Shown: positions 23,827 through 33,900 of the stretch, piece after piece | Position numbering within the stretch: the stretch's first letter is position 1 | Layout: every line of letters begins with the position of its first letter | NCBI RefSeq assembly: GCF_002741035.1 | Contig: NZ_CP016808.1 | Coordinates: forward strand, 4,326,501 to 4,390,500 | Length of the DNA: 64,000 bases | Source of the DNA: Paenibacillus sp. BIHB 4019 | GTDB taxonomy: Bacteria; Bacillota; Bacilli; Paenibacillales; Paenibacillaceae | Direction of reading: 5' to 3' | Notes under the pieces: generated by a model | The model's database searches: none | Seen by the model: only the letters and a program-made list of their open reading frames with translations | What the model was told of the DNA's origin: nothing | Made by a program: the position numbers and the translations under genes

Positions 23827-24864
23827 TTGTCGACTATTAGCATTAAAGACATCGCTGCCAAAGCCCAAGTTTCAACCGCCACAGTCTCTTATGTCATAAA
23901 TGGCACGCGAAATGTCAGCCGAAAGACGCGCGAAAGGGTCGAGCAGGTCATTGAGGAGATGAACTACAAGCCTAACAATGCGGCTCAGAGCTTAAAGCGC
24001 AAGCGGACGAATACGATTGGAGTCATTGCAGAGGATGTGACGGTGTTTAATGTGCCGGAAATAATCGACGGCATCAACGACTGTGCAGATCGCCTCGACA
24101 TGCATATATTGCTGACCAACCTGCGGCTGGATAAACGGATAGGCCGCCAGTTCGACCAGGTGGACGCTTACCGCAAATATGCGGAGGATGCCGTGTCCGA
24201 GCTGCTTGGCAAGCAAGTGGACGGCATGATTTATATCGGCGCGCATCCCCGCGATTTGACGGGACTGTTCGATACGGAAGGCAAGCCCATCGTCTATACG
24301 TATTGCTACACGCAAAACGATGTGTCCATCCAGTACGACGACGAGCAAGCTTCTTTTGAAGCCATCAGCTATTTGACCAGCAAGGGCCACTCCCGAATTG
24401 CAATCATCAGCGGGGCGGTGGATTCCATGCCCTCGCGGCTGCGATTGGGCGGTTTCTATAAAGCGATTACGGCATTCGAGCTGCCATTCAATCCACAGTG
24501 GATTAAAATGGGCGACTGGGAGGCGGAATCCGGCTACCGGCTGGCGAAAGAGCTGCTGGAGACACCCGAGCCGCCTACGGCTATTGTGGCCATGAATGAT
24601 GTTATGGCTGTCGGCGTCATGCGGGCCGCGAAGGAGCTGGGTTTCCAAATTCCTGGGCAGCTGTCGATTATCGGCTTTGACAACCGCGAATTTAGCGAAT
24701 ATGTAAGTCCAAGTATTACAACGATGGATCTTCCGCTTCATGAAATGGGATATAAGGCCATGGAGGCGCTGTCGCATATCCTGCAAGGAGAGAAAGTCGA
24801 AACGGGCGAGAAGCCGGTCTGCAAGCTGATTGAACGGGATTCGGTAGCCGAGCTTGCCACATAA
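23827..24864 (+). CDS. LacI-family regulator of the glycan locus
   Basis: A 345-residue repressor. TTG 23827 is set by AAAGGAG at 23813-23819 (7-nt spacing). The N-terminal HTH and hinge are canonical (IKDIAAKAQVSTATVSYVIN, then NYKPNNAAQSLKRKRTNTIG). The periplasmic-binding-like effector domain follows (VDGMIYIGAHPRD, GFDNREFSEYVSPSITTMD). A matching palindrome lies before its own gene and before the ABC transporter/GH127 operon 210 bp downstream, so it likely represses both until an arabinose-containing oligosaccharide or a related sugar binds. The effector is inference. Confidence 0.9.
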   Translation: MSTISIKDIAAKAQVSTATVSYVINGTRNVSRKTRERVEQVIEEMNYKPNNAAQSLKRKRTNTIGVIAEDVTVFNVPEIIDGINDCADRLDMHILLTNLRLDKRIGRQFDQVDAYRKYAEDAVSELLGKQVDGMIYIGAHPRDLTGLFDTEGKPIVYTYCYTQNDVSIQYDDEQASFEAISYLTSKGHSRIAIISGAVDSMPSRLRLGGFYKAITAFELPFNPQWIKMGDWEAESGYRLAKELLETPEPPTAIVAMNDVMAVGVMRAAKELGFQIPGQLSIIGFDNREFSEYVSPSITTMDLPLHEMGYKAMEALSHILQGEKVETGEKPVCKLIERDSVAELAT

Positions 24865-24978
24865 ATAGGTACCCTGATTATTAAAAATGAGTATGACAAT
24901 AACGGATGGTTGCCCACTCCATGATGCAATACGGAAGTATATGGTGAAAAACGGTACCATCCGTTACTTTTCAATATA

Positions 24979-25031
24979 AATCTAAACGTTTAACATTTGA
25001 CTGTAAGCGCTTACCAATGTGCAGCTATAAT
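24979..25031 (+). promoter_or_regulatory. ABC-operon control region: LacI operator, cre and -10
   Basis: TAAACGTTTA (24983-24992) is a perfect 10-bp palindrome inside a 17-of-18 match to the site upstream of the LacI gene. GTAAGCGCTTAC (25003-25014) is a perfect 12-bp palindrome and fits the CcpA cre consensus (13 of 14). It covers the place where a -35 box should be relative to TATAAT (25026-25031). Dual induction and catabolite repression is the simplest reading. Confidence 0.65.
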
Positions 25032-25074
25032 CCGCAAGGATTAAGCATAAAAAACGTTCACGGGGGATGATGGA

Positions 25075-26442
25075 ATGCAAAAAGGGAGATTGGGTATAAC
25101 CGCAAGCATTTTAGCAGTCACAATGCTGATGGCGGCTTGCAGCAGCGGAAATGGGAATGGAGGGGCCTCGCCGGCAAACAGCGGAACAACTGAGCCGACA
25201 GCAGCAGCTTCCGCAGAGACGGCGGCGCCTTCAGCGGACCCGGTCAAGCTGACGCTGTGGACGTTCGTCCAGCAGCATGCAGACTTCTATACGTTTATGG
25301 CGGATGAGTGGAACAAAAATAATCCAGAACAGCAAATCGCGCTGGACGCTCAAACGATCCCTTATGATGACATGCATACACGTCTGCTGCTAGCTCTTCA
25401 ATCGAATGAAGGGGCACCGGATTTAGTCGATATCGAGCAAAGCAAATTCCCGAATTTTATGAAGGGCCAGGTTCAGCTTGCGGAGCTCAATGATATCGTT
25501 GAACCGGAAATTCCGAATATCGTTAAATCCCGCGTCGATATTTACAGCAAAGACGGCAAGTATTATGGCGTAGATATGCACGTCGGCGCAACGGTCATGT
25601 ATTACAACAAGGAGCTGATGGATAAGGCAGGCGTCAACCCGGATGATATCAAGCTGTGGTCCGATGTTGAGAAATACGGGAAGACGGTAGTGGAAAAAAC
25701 AGGCGTGCCGTTCATCACGTTTGAAGGCGCGGGCAACTGGTCATGGTGGCCGGCCATCAATCAGCTGAAATCCGATCAGGTGGGCCCGAACGGCGAAATT
25801 ACCGTTGATGATCCGCGCAATATCGAAGCGATGACCTTCTTTAAAAAGCTGGTAGATGAAAAAATCGCAGCTGTCGCACCAGGAGTTGGACATGATACGC
25901 CAGAGTACAAAGCCTTTATGAATGGCGGCGGAGCAGCATCGGTATTTATGCCATTTTGGTTTATGAACCGTTTCACGGATGAAATGCCTGATTTGAAAGG
26001 CAAAATGATCATTCGTCCAATGCCGGCATGGGAAGAAGGCGGCAATCGTTCAGCAGGCATGGGCGGAACCGGCTTGTCGATTACTGTTCAGACGAAAAAT
26101 CTGGAGCTGTCCAAAAAATTCCTTGCTTATGCGAAGCTGTCCAAAGACGGCAACATTCAAGTATGGAAGCAGCTTGGCATGGACCCAATCCGTACCGAAG
26201 TATGGAGCGATCCAGCAATGGCGGAGCCGAATAAATTTACCGACTACTTCGGCACAGATATTTTCAAAACATTGACTGAAATCAAGGATGAAATTTATCC
26301 GGTTAACATTCGCGAGACGTCGCCCGTTGTGTTCGACGCGGTACGCAATGAAGTTATCCCTAAAATATTCCAATTCAATGAAGATCCAGCGACCGTAATT
26401 GCAGAAGTCGCAGCTAAGCTTCGCAAGGATACAGGGAAATAG
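25075..26442 (+). CDS. Carbohydrate ABC transporter substrate-binding lipoprotein
   Basis: A 455-residue lipoprotein. The signal peptide ends in the lipobox MAAC, so the mature N-terminus is Cys22, followed by a Gly/Ser/Thr/Ala-rich linker. The rest is a family-1 extracellular solute-binding protein (LTLWTFVQQHADF; NNPEQQIALDAQ; YYNKELMDKAGVNPDDIK; VQTKNLELSKKFLAYAKLS). It captures an oligosaccharide outside the membrane for the two permeases downstream. A strongly structured 247-bp gap separates it from the permeases. No ATPase gene lies here, so a shared MsmX-like ATPase elsewhere must energise import, as is common for such operons in Firmicutes. Confidence 0.92.
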   Translation: MQKGRLGITASILAVTMLMAACSSGNGNGGASPANSGTTEPTAAASAETAAPSADPVKLTLWTFVQQHADFYTFMADEWNKNNPEQQIALDAQTIPYDDMHTRLLLALQSNEGAPDLVDIEQSKFPNFMKGQVQLAELNDIVEPEIPNIVKSRVDIYSKDGKYYGVDMHVGATVMYYNKELMDKAGVNPDDIKLWSDVEKYGKTVVEKTGVPFITFEGAGNWSWWPAINQLKSDQVGPNGEITVDDPRNIEAMTFFKKLVDEKIAAVAPGVGHDTPEYKAFMNGGGAASVFMPFWFMNRFTDEMPDLKGKMIIRPMPAWEEGGNRSAGMGGTGLSITVQTKNLELSKKFLAYAKLSKDGNIQVWKQLGMDPIRTEVWSDPAMAEPNKFTDYFGTDIFKTLTEIKDEIYPVNIRETSPVVFDAVRNEVIPKIFQFNEDPATVIAEVAAKLRKDTGK

Positions 26443-26689
26443 TCAAATAATCAATTAAGCACAGATTAAAGAGCAATTCGAGAGGGACACAGGTTTAAGC
26501 AAGACGCCTGCGCTCGCATGGCTGCCAGTGCTCTAGCCGAGGCTGCAACTTAAGCCCGGCTTGCTCAGGCAGCCAGCGCAAGCGCTGCGACTAGAAAGAA
26601 AACGTTAACTATGAGAGACTGCTACGAAATAAAGTACCGCTAATTTTCTCGCAGCTCCTAAGTATGCGCAAGTCGGAGGTGAAATCAGC
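26443..26689 (+). other. Structured spacer between binding-protein and permease genes
   Basis: GGCTGCC (26520-26526) can pair with GGCAGCC (26568-26574), and a perfect CAGCGC-AA-GCGCTG hairpin occupies 26574-26587. There is no T-tract, so this looks like an mRNA-stabilising or partial-attenuation structure that allows more binding protein than permease to be made. Confidence 0.45.
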
Positions 26690-27619
26690 ATGAATGCCAA
26701 CACGGGCAGGCTCGCCCTTAAGAAGCAAAAAACAGCGCCCAGGCGCATGAATTCGCAGAAGCTTGCTCCCTATTTGTTTATTTTGCCGTTTATCGTCTCG
26801 TTTCTGCTGTTTTTCTCATACCCGCTCATTCATGCGGTCATTATGAGCTTTCAGCAGGTGCTGCCAGGCGATGTGAAATTTATTGGTTTAGCCAATTACC
26901 GCAAATTGTGGAACAGCGACTTCTATCAGGCTTTATGGAACAATTCGCGTTATGTGTTTTGGACGCTGCTTGTGCTCATTCCGCTGCCGCTCACGCTTGC
27001 GGCACTGCTGAACTCCAGCATTATGCGGGCGAAAAACTTTTTCAGAGCCAGCTTGTTTATACCGGCTTTGACCTCCATCGTGGTCGCGGGCATTATTTTT
27101 CGGCTTATTTTTAGCGAGCTGGATGGGGCCATTATGAATTCCTTCATTTCGCTGTTCGGCCTTTCCAGTCAAAAATGGCTGCTTAGCCCCTCGCTTAGCA
27201 TGTTCGCGCTAGTCGTGCTCGCCACTTGGCGTTGGGCAGGCATTAATATGCTGTATTTTCTGTCAGCGCTGCAGGGCATTCCGCGCGAGCTGTATGAATC
27301 GGCGGACATGGACGGTGCGGGCACGCTGAGCAAGTTTTTCAAAATTACGATTCCGCTCCTAAAGCCGATCACCATTTATGTGTTCACGATTACCATTTAT
27401 GGCGGCTATGCGATGTTTACCGAAAGCTTTATGCTGTGGGGGAGCCGGGGGTCACCGCAAAATATTGGCCTGACGATGGTCGGTTACATTTATCAACAAG
27501 GCTTTCAGTACTTTGATCTGGGCTTTGGTTCAACGATTGGGATTACGCTGCTGGGCATCACTTTGGTCGTTAGCGTCATCCAGCTGAATTTGCTCGGATT
27601 TTTCAAAAAGGAGGATTAG
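26690..27619 (+). CDS. Sugar ABC transporter permease (MalF/UgpA type)
   Basis: A 309-residue inner-membrane protein with six predicted helices after a short basic N-terminus. The EAA loop that contacts the ATPase is ELYESADMDGAGTLSKFFKI, followed by the conserved TIPLLKPI. ATG 26690 follows GGAGGTG. It forms the heterodimeric channel with the next gene product, 4 bp downstream. Regulation follows the LacI/cre site ahead of the binding protein. Confidence 0.93.
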   Translation: MNANTGRLALKKQKTAPRRMNSQKLAPYLFILPFIVSFLLFFSYPLIHAVIMSFQQVLPGDVKFIGLANYRKLWNSDFYQALWNNSRYVFWTLLVLIPLPLTLAALLNSSIMRAKNFFRASLFIPALTSIVVAGIIFRLIFSELDGAIMNSFISLFGLSSQKWLLSPSLSMFALVVLATWRWAGINMLYFLSALQGIPRELYESADMDGAGTLSKFFKITIPLLKPITIYVFTITIYGGYAMFTESFMLWGSRGSPQNIGLTMVGYIYQQGFQYFDLGFGSTIGITLLGITLVVSVIQLNLLGFFKKED

Positions 27620-27623
27620 GGAG

Positions 27624-28475
27624 ATGGCTGAAAAAACGGGGAATAAAGGGTTCTCCCTCCTGCTGGTGCTATTGTTCGGGGCGTTTGCAGTGCTCGCGCT
27701 GTTCCCGCTGTTTGCACTGCTGCTAGCTTCGTTTAAACCAGCGTCAGAGCTGTTTCGTTACGGACTAAATGTGAGGCTGGACTTTGATGTGATGACGCTG
27801 GCCAACTACAAAATGATTTTTTCGGGAAAAGGGGGCTCGCAAAACTATTTCGACTGGTATCGCAACAGCCTTGTCATTACGCTCTTATTTACCTTCCTGT
27901 GCCTGCTGCTTTCCTCGATGGTTGGTTATGGGCTGGCGATGTACCGCTTTAAAGGAAGGGCGCTCGTATTTACACTCGTGCTTGCCGTCATGATGATTCC
28001 GGTGGAAATTATTATTCTTCCGCTGTATAAGCTGTCGATTGACCTATTGATCATCAACTCGATTTGGGGCGTTATATTGCCATTTGTCGTAGCGCCGCTG
28101 CCGATTTTCTTTTTTCGCCAATTTGCGATTGGGCTGCCGAAAGATTTTATGGATGCTGGCCGCATAGATGGCTGTACGGAATTCGGCATTTTCTTCCGGA
28201 TTATGGTTCCGCTGATGCTGCCTGCTTTTGGCGCGATGACGATTTTGCAAGCCTTGTTCAGCTGGAACAACTTTTTATGGCCGGTCATCGTACTGCGCTC
28301 AACTGAGAAATTCACCTTGCCGATTGGCTTGTCTGGCTTGCTGTCGCCTACAAGCAACAATTATGAGGTGCTGCTTGCAGGCTCGATTATGACGATTATT
28401 CCGATTTTGGTGCTGTTCTTGTTTTTTCAACGCTTTTTCATAGCAGGACTTACAGTAGGCGGCGTTAAAGGCTGA
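27624..28475 (+). CDS. Sugar ABC transporter permease (MalG type)
   Basis: A 283-residue inner-membrane protein with six predicted helices. The cytoplasmic EAA loop is DFMDAGRIDGCTEFGIFFRI, followed by VPLMLPA. It is the partner of the preceding permease. ATG 27624 follows AGGGAG. The C-terminus FIAGLTVGGVKG is typical of this family. A GH127 gene starts 27 bp downstream and is almost certainly in the same transcript. Confidence 0.93.
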   Translation: MAEKTGNKGFSLLLVLLFGAFAVLALFPLFALLLASFKPASELFRYGLNVRLDFDVMTLANYKMIFSGKGGSQNYFDWYRNSLVITLLFTFLCLLLSSMVGYGLAMYRFKGRALVFTLVLAVMMIPVEIIILPLYKLSIDLLIINSIWGVILPFVVAPLPIFFFRQFAIGLPKDFMDAGRIDGCTEFGIFFRIMVPLMLPAFGAMTILQALFSWNNFLWPVIVLRSTEKFTLPIGLSGLLSPTSNNYEVLLAGSIMTIIPILVLFLFFQRFFIAGLTVGGVKG

Positions 28476-28502
28476 CCATAGATAGAAGAGGAGAGGAAGA
28501 GA

Positions 28503-30506
28503 ATGAATAACCAAATGAATGAGCAGCTGCAGGAAGGAATCAAGCTAGCGGATCGCTCAAAACCGCTAACCTTGGACAAGGTGAGAATTAGCGACGCATT
28601 CTGGTCGGGCTATATTCGGCTTGTGCGCGAGGTGGTTGTGCCTTATCAATGGGAGGCGCTGAACGACCGGGTGCCGGAAGCTGAGCCAAGCCATGCGATT
28701 CAAAATTTCAAAATCGCCGCTGGCGAAGCAGAAGGCGCTTTCCACGGCATGGTATTCCAAGACAGCGATGTAGCGAAATGGCTGGAAGCCGTCAGCTATT
28801 TGCTGGAAACAGAGCCCGATCCGGCGCTGCAGCAGGTAGCAGACAGCGTTGTGGAGCTGATTGCGAAAGCCCAGCAGCCTGACGGCTACGTAAATACGTA
28901 TTTTACGGTGAAGGAACCTGAAAACCGGTGGACGAATTTGGCGGAATGCCATGAGCTTTATTGCGCGGGCCACTTAATAGAAGCGGCAGTTGCCTATAAC
29001 AAGGCAACTGGCAATGAGATGATTTTGCAGGTAGCTTGCCGTTTTGCAGATTATATTGATCGTGTATTTGGACGGGAACCCGGCAAGCTGAACGGCTATG
29101 ACGGTCATCAGGAAATTGAACTGGCACTTGTGAAGCTTTACCATGCGACGGGAAAAGACCATTATTTGGCGCTAAGCCGTTATTTTATAGAGCAAAGGGG
29201 CGCTAAGCCGTCCTTCTATGAGCAAGAGTGGGAGAAGCGCGGGCGCAAGGTTCATTTTCCACAATTGGACATCGCCCATGATCTGCCCTACAGCCAGGCT
29301 CATCTTCCGGTTCAGGAGCAGGAGCAAGCGGTTGGCCATGCGGTACGTGTCGTCTATATGTGCACGGCGATGGCCGATTTGGCTGCAGAAACGGGAGATG
29401 AAGCGCTGCTGCAAGCGTGCAAAAAGCTATGGGATAACATAGTAGCCAAGCGTATGTACATTACAGGCGGCATTGGCTCAATGGCGGAGGGAGAAGCTTT
29501 TACATCCGATTATGATTTGCCGAACGATACGGCTTATGCCGAAACATGTGCCTCGATCGGCCTGATTTTCTTCGCCCATCGCATGCTGCAAATCGAACCG
29601 GACAGCCGCTACGCGGATGTAATGGAGCGGGCGCTTTACAATACGGTCGTCAGCGGGATGGCGCGGGATGGCAAAACCTTTTTCTACGTCAATCCGCTGG
29701 AGGTGAATCCTTCACAGCTGGCCGGGAACAAAAATACGCATCATGTATGCGGGCAAAGGCAGGGCTGGTTCGGCTGCGCCTGCTGTCCGCCGAATATCGC
29801 GCGTTTGCTGGCTTCGCTTGGGCAATATGTGTACACCGTGCAAAAATCAGCCATTTATGTGCACTTGTATGTAGGGGGAGCGGCAACGCTTGAAGTAGCG
29901 GATACGGAAGTGCAGCTTGAACAAAAGTCGGCTTATACTTGGGACGGTGAAGTCAGCTTTACGATCAGCACTGCTCATCCGGTTGCGTTTGCGCTCAAGC
30001 TGCGTGTTCCGGATTGGTGCGGAGCAGCATCGTGGGTCGTTAATGGCGGCGAGCCGCAGCAAATTAAAGGCAGTGACATCGACAATGGCTATGCCCAAAT
30101 CGATCGTGTATGGCAAAGCGGCGATACGGTAGAGCTCGTATTTACGATGCCGATTCACCGGATGAAAAGCCATCCGCTAGTGCGCGAAAATGCCGGAAAA
30201 GTGGCTTTGCAGCGCGGTCCCTTCGTTTATTGCTTGGAGGAAACGGACAATGGCGAGCAGCTTTACCAATTGGCGCTGCCTGCGGGAAGCGAGCTTAGTA
30301 CCGCTTTTGAGCCTGCTTTGCTGGGAGGCATGCAGACGATTTCGGCACTTGGACAGCGGCAGGTTTCGGATGGCTGGCAAGGACAGCTGTACCGTCATAA
30401 TGCCGATTGGCAGCAGGAAGCTGCCGAGCTGAAGTTTATTCCGTATTTTGCTTGGGCCAATCGCGGTGCAGGGGAAATGGCCGTTTGGGTGAGAGAAACG
30501 ACATAG
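28503..30506 (+). CDS. GH127 beta-L-arabinofuranosidase (DUF1680 family)
   Basis: A 667-residue cytoplasmic enzyme without a signal peptide. It matches GH127 (formerly DUF1680): an (alpha/alpha)6 barrel over the first 400 residues and a beta-sandwich end. The zinc/nucleophile site is complete, with Glu and Cys in AYAETCASIG and the Cys pair in GWFGCACCPPNIAR. In the characterised Bifidobacterium enzyme these correspond to Glu338, Cys340, Cys417 (nucleophile) and Cys418. It should remove beta-L-arabinofuranose residues, as found on hydroxyproline-rich plant glycoproteins and pectin side chains, after import by the adjacent ABC transporter. ATG 28503 follows GGAGAGGA. Confidence 0.9.
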   Translation: MNNQMNEQLQEGIKLADRSKPLTLDKVRISDAFWSGYIRLVREVVVPYQWEALNDRVPEAEPSHAIQNFKIAAGEAEGAFHGMVFQDSDVAKWLEAVSYLLETEPDPALQQVADSVVELIAKAQQPDGYVNTYFTVKEPENRWTNLAECHELYCAGHLIEAAVAYNKATGNEMILQVACRFADYIDRVFGREPGKLNGYDGHQEIELALVKLYHATGKDHYLALSRYFIEQRGAKPSFYEQEWEKRGRKVHFPQLDIAHDLPYSQAHLPVQEQEQAVGHAVRVVYMCTAMADLAAETGDEALLQACKKLWDNIVAKRMYITGGIGSMAEGEAFTSDYDLPNDTAYAETCASIGLIFFAHRMLQIEPDSRYADVMERALYNTVVSGMARDGKTFFYVNPLEVNPSQLAGNKNTHHVCGQRQGWFGCACCPPNIARLLASLGQYVYTVQKSAIYVHLYVGGAATLEVADTEVQLEQKSAYTWDGEVSFTISTAHPVAFALKLRVPDWCGAASWVVNGGEPQQIKGSDIDNGYAQIDRVWQSGDTVELVFTMPIHRMKSHPLVRENAGKVALQRGPFVYCLEETDNGEQLYQLALPAGSELSTAFEPALLGGMQTISALGQRQVSDGWQGQLYRHNADWQQEAAELKFIPYFAWANRGAGEMAVWVRETT

Positions 30507-30958
30507 TCCCAAATGGGAGTATGTGAAATAGAAGTGTAACTAATAGCGTACGAGTTGATTCATCCCATAGCGTTCACAGCATGAAATGGATTGCCGGATG
30601 AGGGAGTAATGATTACTCCCCCATCTTCCCTATTGCCAGCAGCAGGCTAACGGAGTCGCAGCTCTGAGTAATAGGGTCTTTTTTGATGGAAAAAAGCGCT
30701 GAGAGGAGGTGGTGTGGGGATTACAAAGCGGCAAGGCGGCACAGCGGCATACGGGTGTACCATACCGGAAGTGCAAGACGCTGCCCCAAGGTGAAAAGGC
30801 TGCCGCCGTCCTTTGGCGGCGCGGCGCGTTTCAGTCTGAGAAATATAGAGAAAGGTTAGCGAAATCCTATCCTTTCCTATATTTCAAGAAAAAAATGGCT
30901 TTTACATCCTGGGGAGGACAGATGCATTATAAAAATAGGTTCAGGGAGGCTAAACCGC
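30507..30958. other. Intergenic region before the multidomain secreted protein
   Basis: GGGAGTAAT-GATTACTCCC at 30602-30620 forms a hairpin without a T-tract. CCCTATT (30628-30634) with AATAGGG (30670-30676) and TCTTTTTT forms the operon terminator. Around 30799-30826 there is a GC-rich GCCGCC/GGCGGC hairpin, and GAAATATAG...CTATATTTC arms lie near 30840-30885. I cannot assign a riboswitch class. A 96-codon open frame here has no coding character. Confidence 0.45.
30628..30684 (+). terminator. Terminator of the ABC/GH127 operon
   Basis: CCCTATT and AATAGGG close a 36-nt internal region that can fold further. The T-tract TCTTTTTT follows directly. Confidence 0.6.
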
Positions 30959-33900
30959 ATGACCATGCAATGGCTACCTCGTTCAAGGCAAATGCTTAAG
31001 CTGGCAACATCTGTTTTTGTAACCGCTTTAATGGTAATTTTAATTCCTCACATCGCTTCCGCTTACACGCTTTCAGACAGCAATTTCAACATTTCCACCG
31101 GCACAAACGGAGAAATCAATTCACTGCGCCTGACGGGAGACACCTTCAACACGCAATATGTGATGAACCCGACAGTAACGCCGAATCAGAACACCGCCGA
31201 TCACCAATGGCTGGGCGAGCTCATGTTCAAGTACCGCTTCGGTACAGGAGCTTGGCAGACGGCACTGACACAAAGCTCCACCGATGGCAGAACGCAAAGC
31301 CAGACGGGCAACAATGTAACGATTACTTACCAGAATTCGACGAATGCAAATGGCGTCAAAAACTTCAAGCTGGTGAATACGTATTCGCTCGTAAACGATT
31401 ATTTTTTATGGAAAATCGAACTGACGAATACGAGTACGCAAGCAATTGAATTTGGCGACATTGGTTTGCCATTGCCGTTCAACGAATTTTGGACGGGCGG
31501 CAGCAACGAGCAAATTTATGAAACACGCGTGCTTACCCACTCCTTTGTCGGCAACAACAGCTCCTATATTACAGCAGCACGGCCAAGCGGCATCGGCCCT
31601 TATTTGCTGATGGTTCCTGATGCGAGCACTGGAGCAGGCTTTGAATACCAGGATCGCTGGAGAGTCGAGGAGCATCCGGGCAGCAAATGGGCGATGGATC
31701 AAGGCGGCTGGATTGAAGGACTTAACGTTTTCTACATCCACTCCAATGTGATCAAAAGCACGAATCGCGGCTATTTGCCGAATACGAGCCTGACGCTCGC
31801 ACCGGGCGCAAGCAAAACGTATGCGTTTAAATTTTTCAAAGTAGCGAACGAAAATGATGTGAAGGATCGTCTATACAACGAGGGCCATATCGATGTAACG
31901 GTCGTTCCGGGCATGATCGTGCCAACGAACCAAACGGCTAAATTCGATCTGCACACGACGAAAACGATCAATTCCATTACAGCGCAATACCCGTCCGACA
32001 CGACGATTACGTCACTCGGCACAACGGGCACGAATCATAAGCTGTATTCAATTACGATGAACAAGCTGGGACAGAATTTAATTACGGTCAACTATGGAAA
32101 CGGGGAAAAGACGGTTCTGCAGTTTTATGCCATTGAACCCGTAGATGCAGCGCTACAGCGGCATTCCACCTTCATGGTGAACAGCACGCAGTGGAACGTT
32201 CCAGGCGATATTCGCGACAAGGTGTTTGACGACTGGATGATGGATACAAACTCCAAACGCAATATTTTCAACGGCTATTGGGGCTGGGGCGATGATTGGG
32301 GTTACACCCATGCACAGTTCCTAGCGGAGAAAAATGTTCAAACTCCTGTTGCCTCCGAGGTTACGGCGCTTGACGATTATTTGACGGTCGCTATTTGGGG
32401 CAGGCTCATGGCGCAGCATCAGACGGATTATTTGATCCACGACTTCCTGATGCCGGAGCCTAATGACACGCCAACCTACCGCGGCTACGCTTATCCGCAT
32501 ATTTACAACACGTATTTCAGCATGTACAAAATCGCTAAGCTGTATCCGAATTTGATTACGTATGACAATCCTAAAAACACTTATCTGCTGCGGGCTTATA
32601 ACATTTTCAATGCCCTGTACGGATCAGGTGTCGCTTACAACTGGAACACGGGCCTAATGGGCGAAATGACGACGCCGGATATTATTAAGGCGCTTCAGGA
32701 CGAGGGCTACACGGCGGAAGCGAATAATTTGATTGCCAAAATGGCGACCAAATACAATAATTTCGCTAACACGACGTATCCTTACGGCTCGGAGTACAAC
32801 TACGACAATACGGGCGAAGAAGCGGTTTACACGCTTGCCAAGATGAACAACAACAATACGATGAAAAGCAAAATCAATTTGAAAACGCGGGCTGCACGCG
32901 GTCATATGCCGGTCTGGTATTATTATGCCGATCCGGTGACGATTACCGGCGAGAACTGGTGGAACTTCCAGTACACGGTATCGCTTGCAGGCTATGCGAT
33001 GGATGATTGGGTTCGCAACAACTCAACTAATGCGGAAGTGGAGCAGCGCTTGTCCTATGCAGCTAAAATCGCAAACGTCGGCGCGATCAACTCCGGTCAA
33101 ATCAGCGCAGACGCAGCAGATCTTGGTGCTGTAGCCTGGACGTATCAAGCGGAAAAAGGCAACTACCCTGCACTAGGAGTAGGTGGCGGCGCCTTGCAAA
33201 ACGGCTGGCGCGGCATGGCGGGAGAAGCAGATCTGGGCTTGTTCGGCGCCATTAAAATTTTGAGCTCCGACGTAGCGGTTGATCCTATTTTCGGCGTCTA
33301 CTGTTATGGCTGCGATGCAACCGACAATAGCACCAGCTATACGGTTGTGCCGAAGGACGGCGTATTCCAGCGCCTCAACCTCATTACTGAGAAATTCGGC
33401 ATGGAGCTGGAGCGCGACAAAATTGCAACAGCAACGATTACGAAGGCGAAAAACAATGTGAAATTCAATTTGAAAAACTCGACTTCGGGAACAGCACACA
33501 CAACGAAAGTAACCTTCAAAGGCTTGGCTGCGGGCTATTATAATATTTTGGTAAACAACGCTGTAGCTGGCGGAGTCAATGTTTCAAGCAGCGGAGCAGC
33601 TGTAGTTACCCTAAACATTGGCACGGCTGCAACGTATGACATTGAGCTTGCGCAAGGAACAGCGCCAACGAATACAGCACCGGTTGTAAGCGCGGGCACA
33701 GCAGGCACATTCACGCTTCCTTCGCCAGTTGCACTGGCAGGAACAGCAACGGATGACGGTTTGCCTTCTGGCACTCTGACTACGACGTGGACGCTTGTGA
33801 GCGGTCCGGGAACGGCGGTATTCGCAAACGCAGCAGCTGTAAATACGACAGCGACGGTGTCGACGGCGGGAACTTATGTATTCAGGCTGACGGCAAGCGA

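Noticed and set aside
23992..24960. 322-residue minus-strand open frame over the LacI gene
   Set aside because: Opposite a clear LacI-family protein; no start site or domain support.
30709..30999. 96-residue open frame before the secreted multidomain protein
   Set aside because: It runs through several hairpins and into the next gene's start, with no coding signature.
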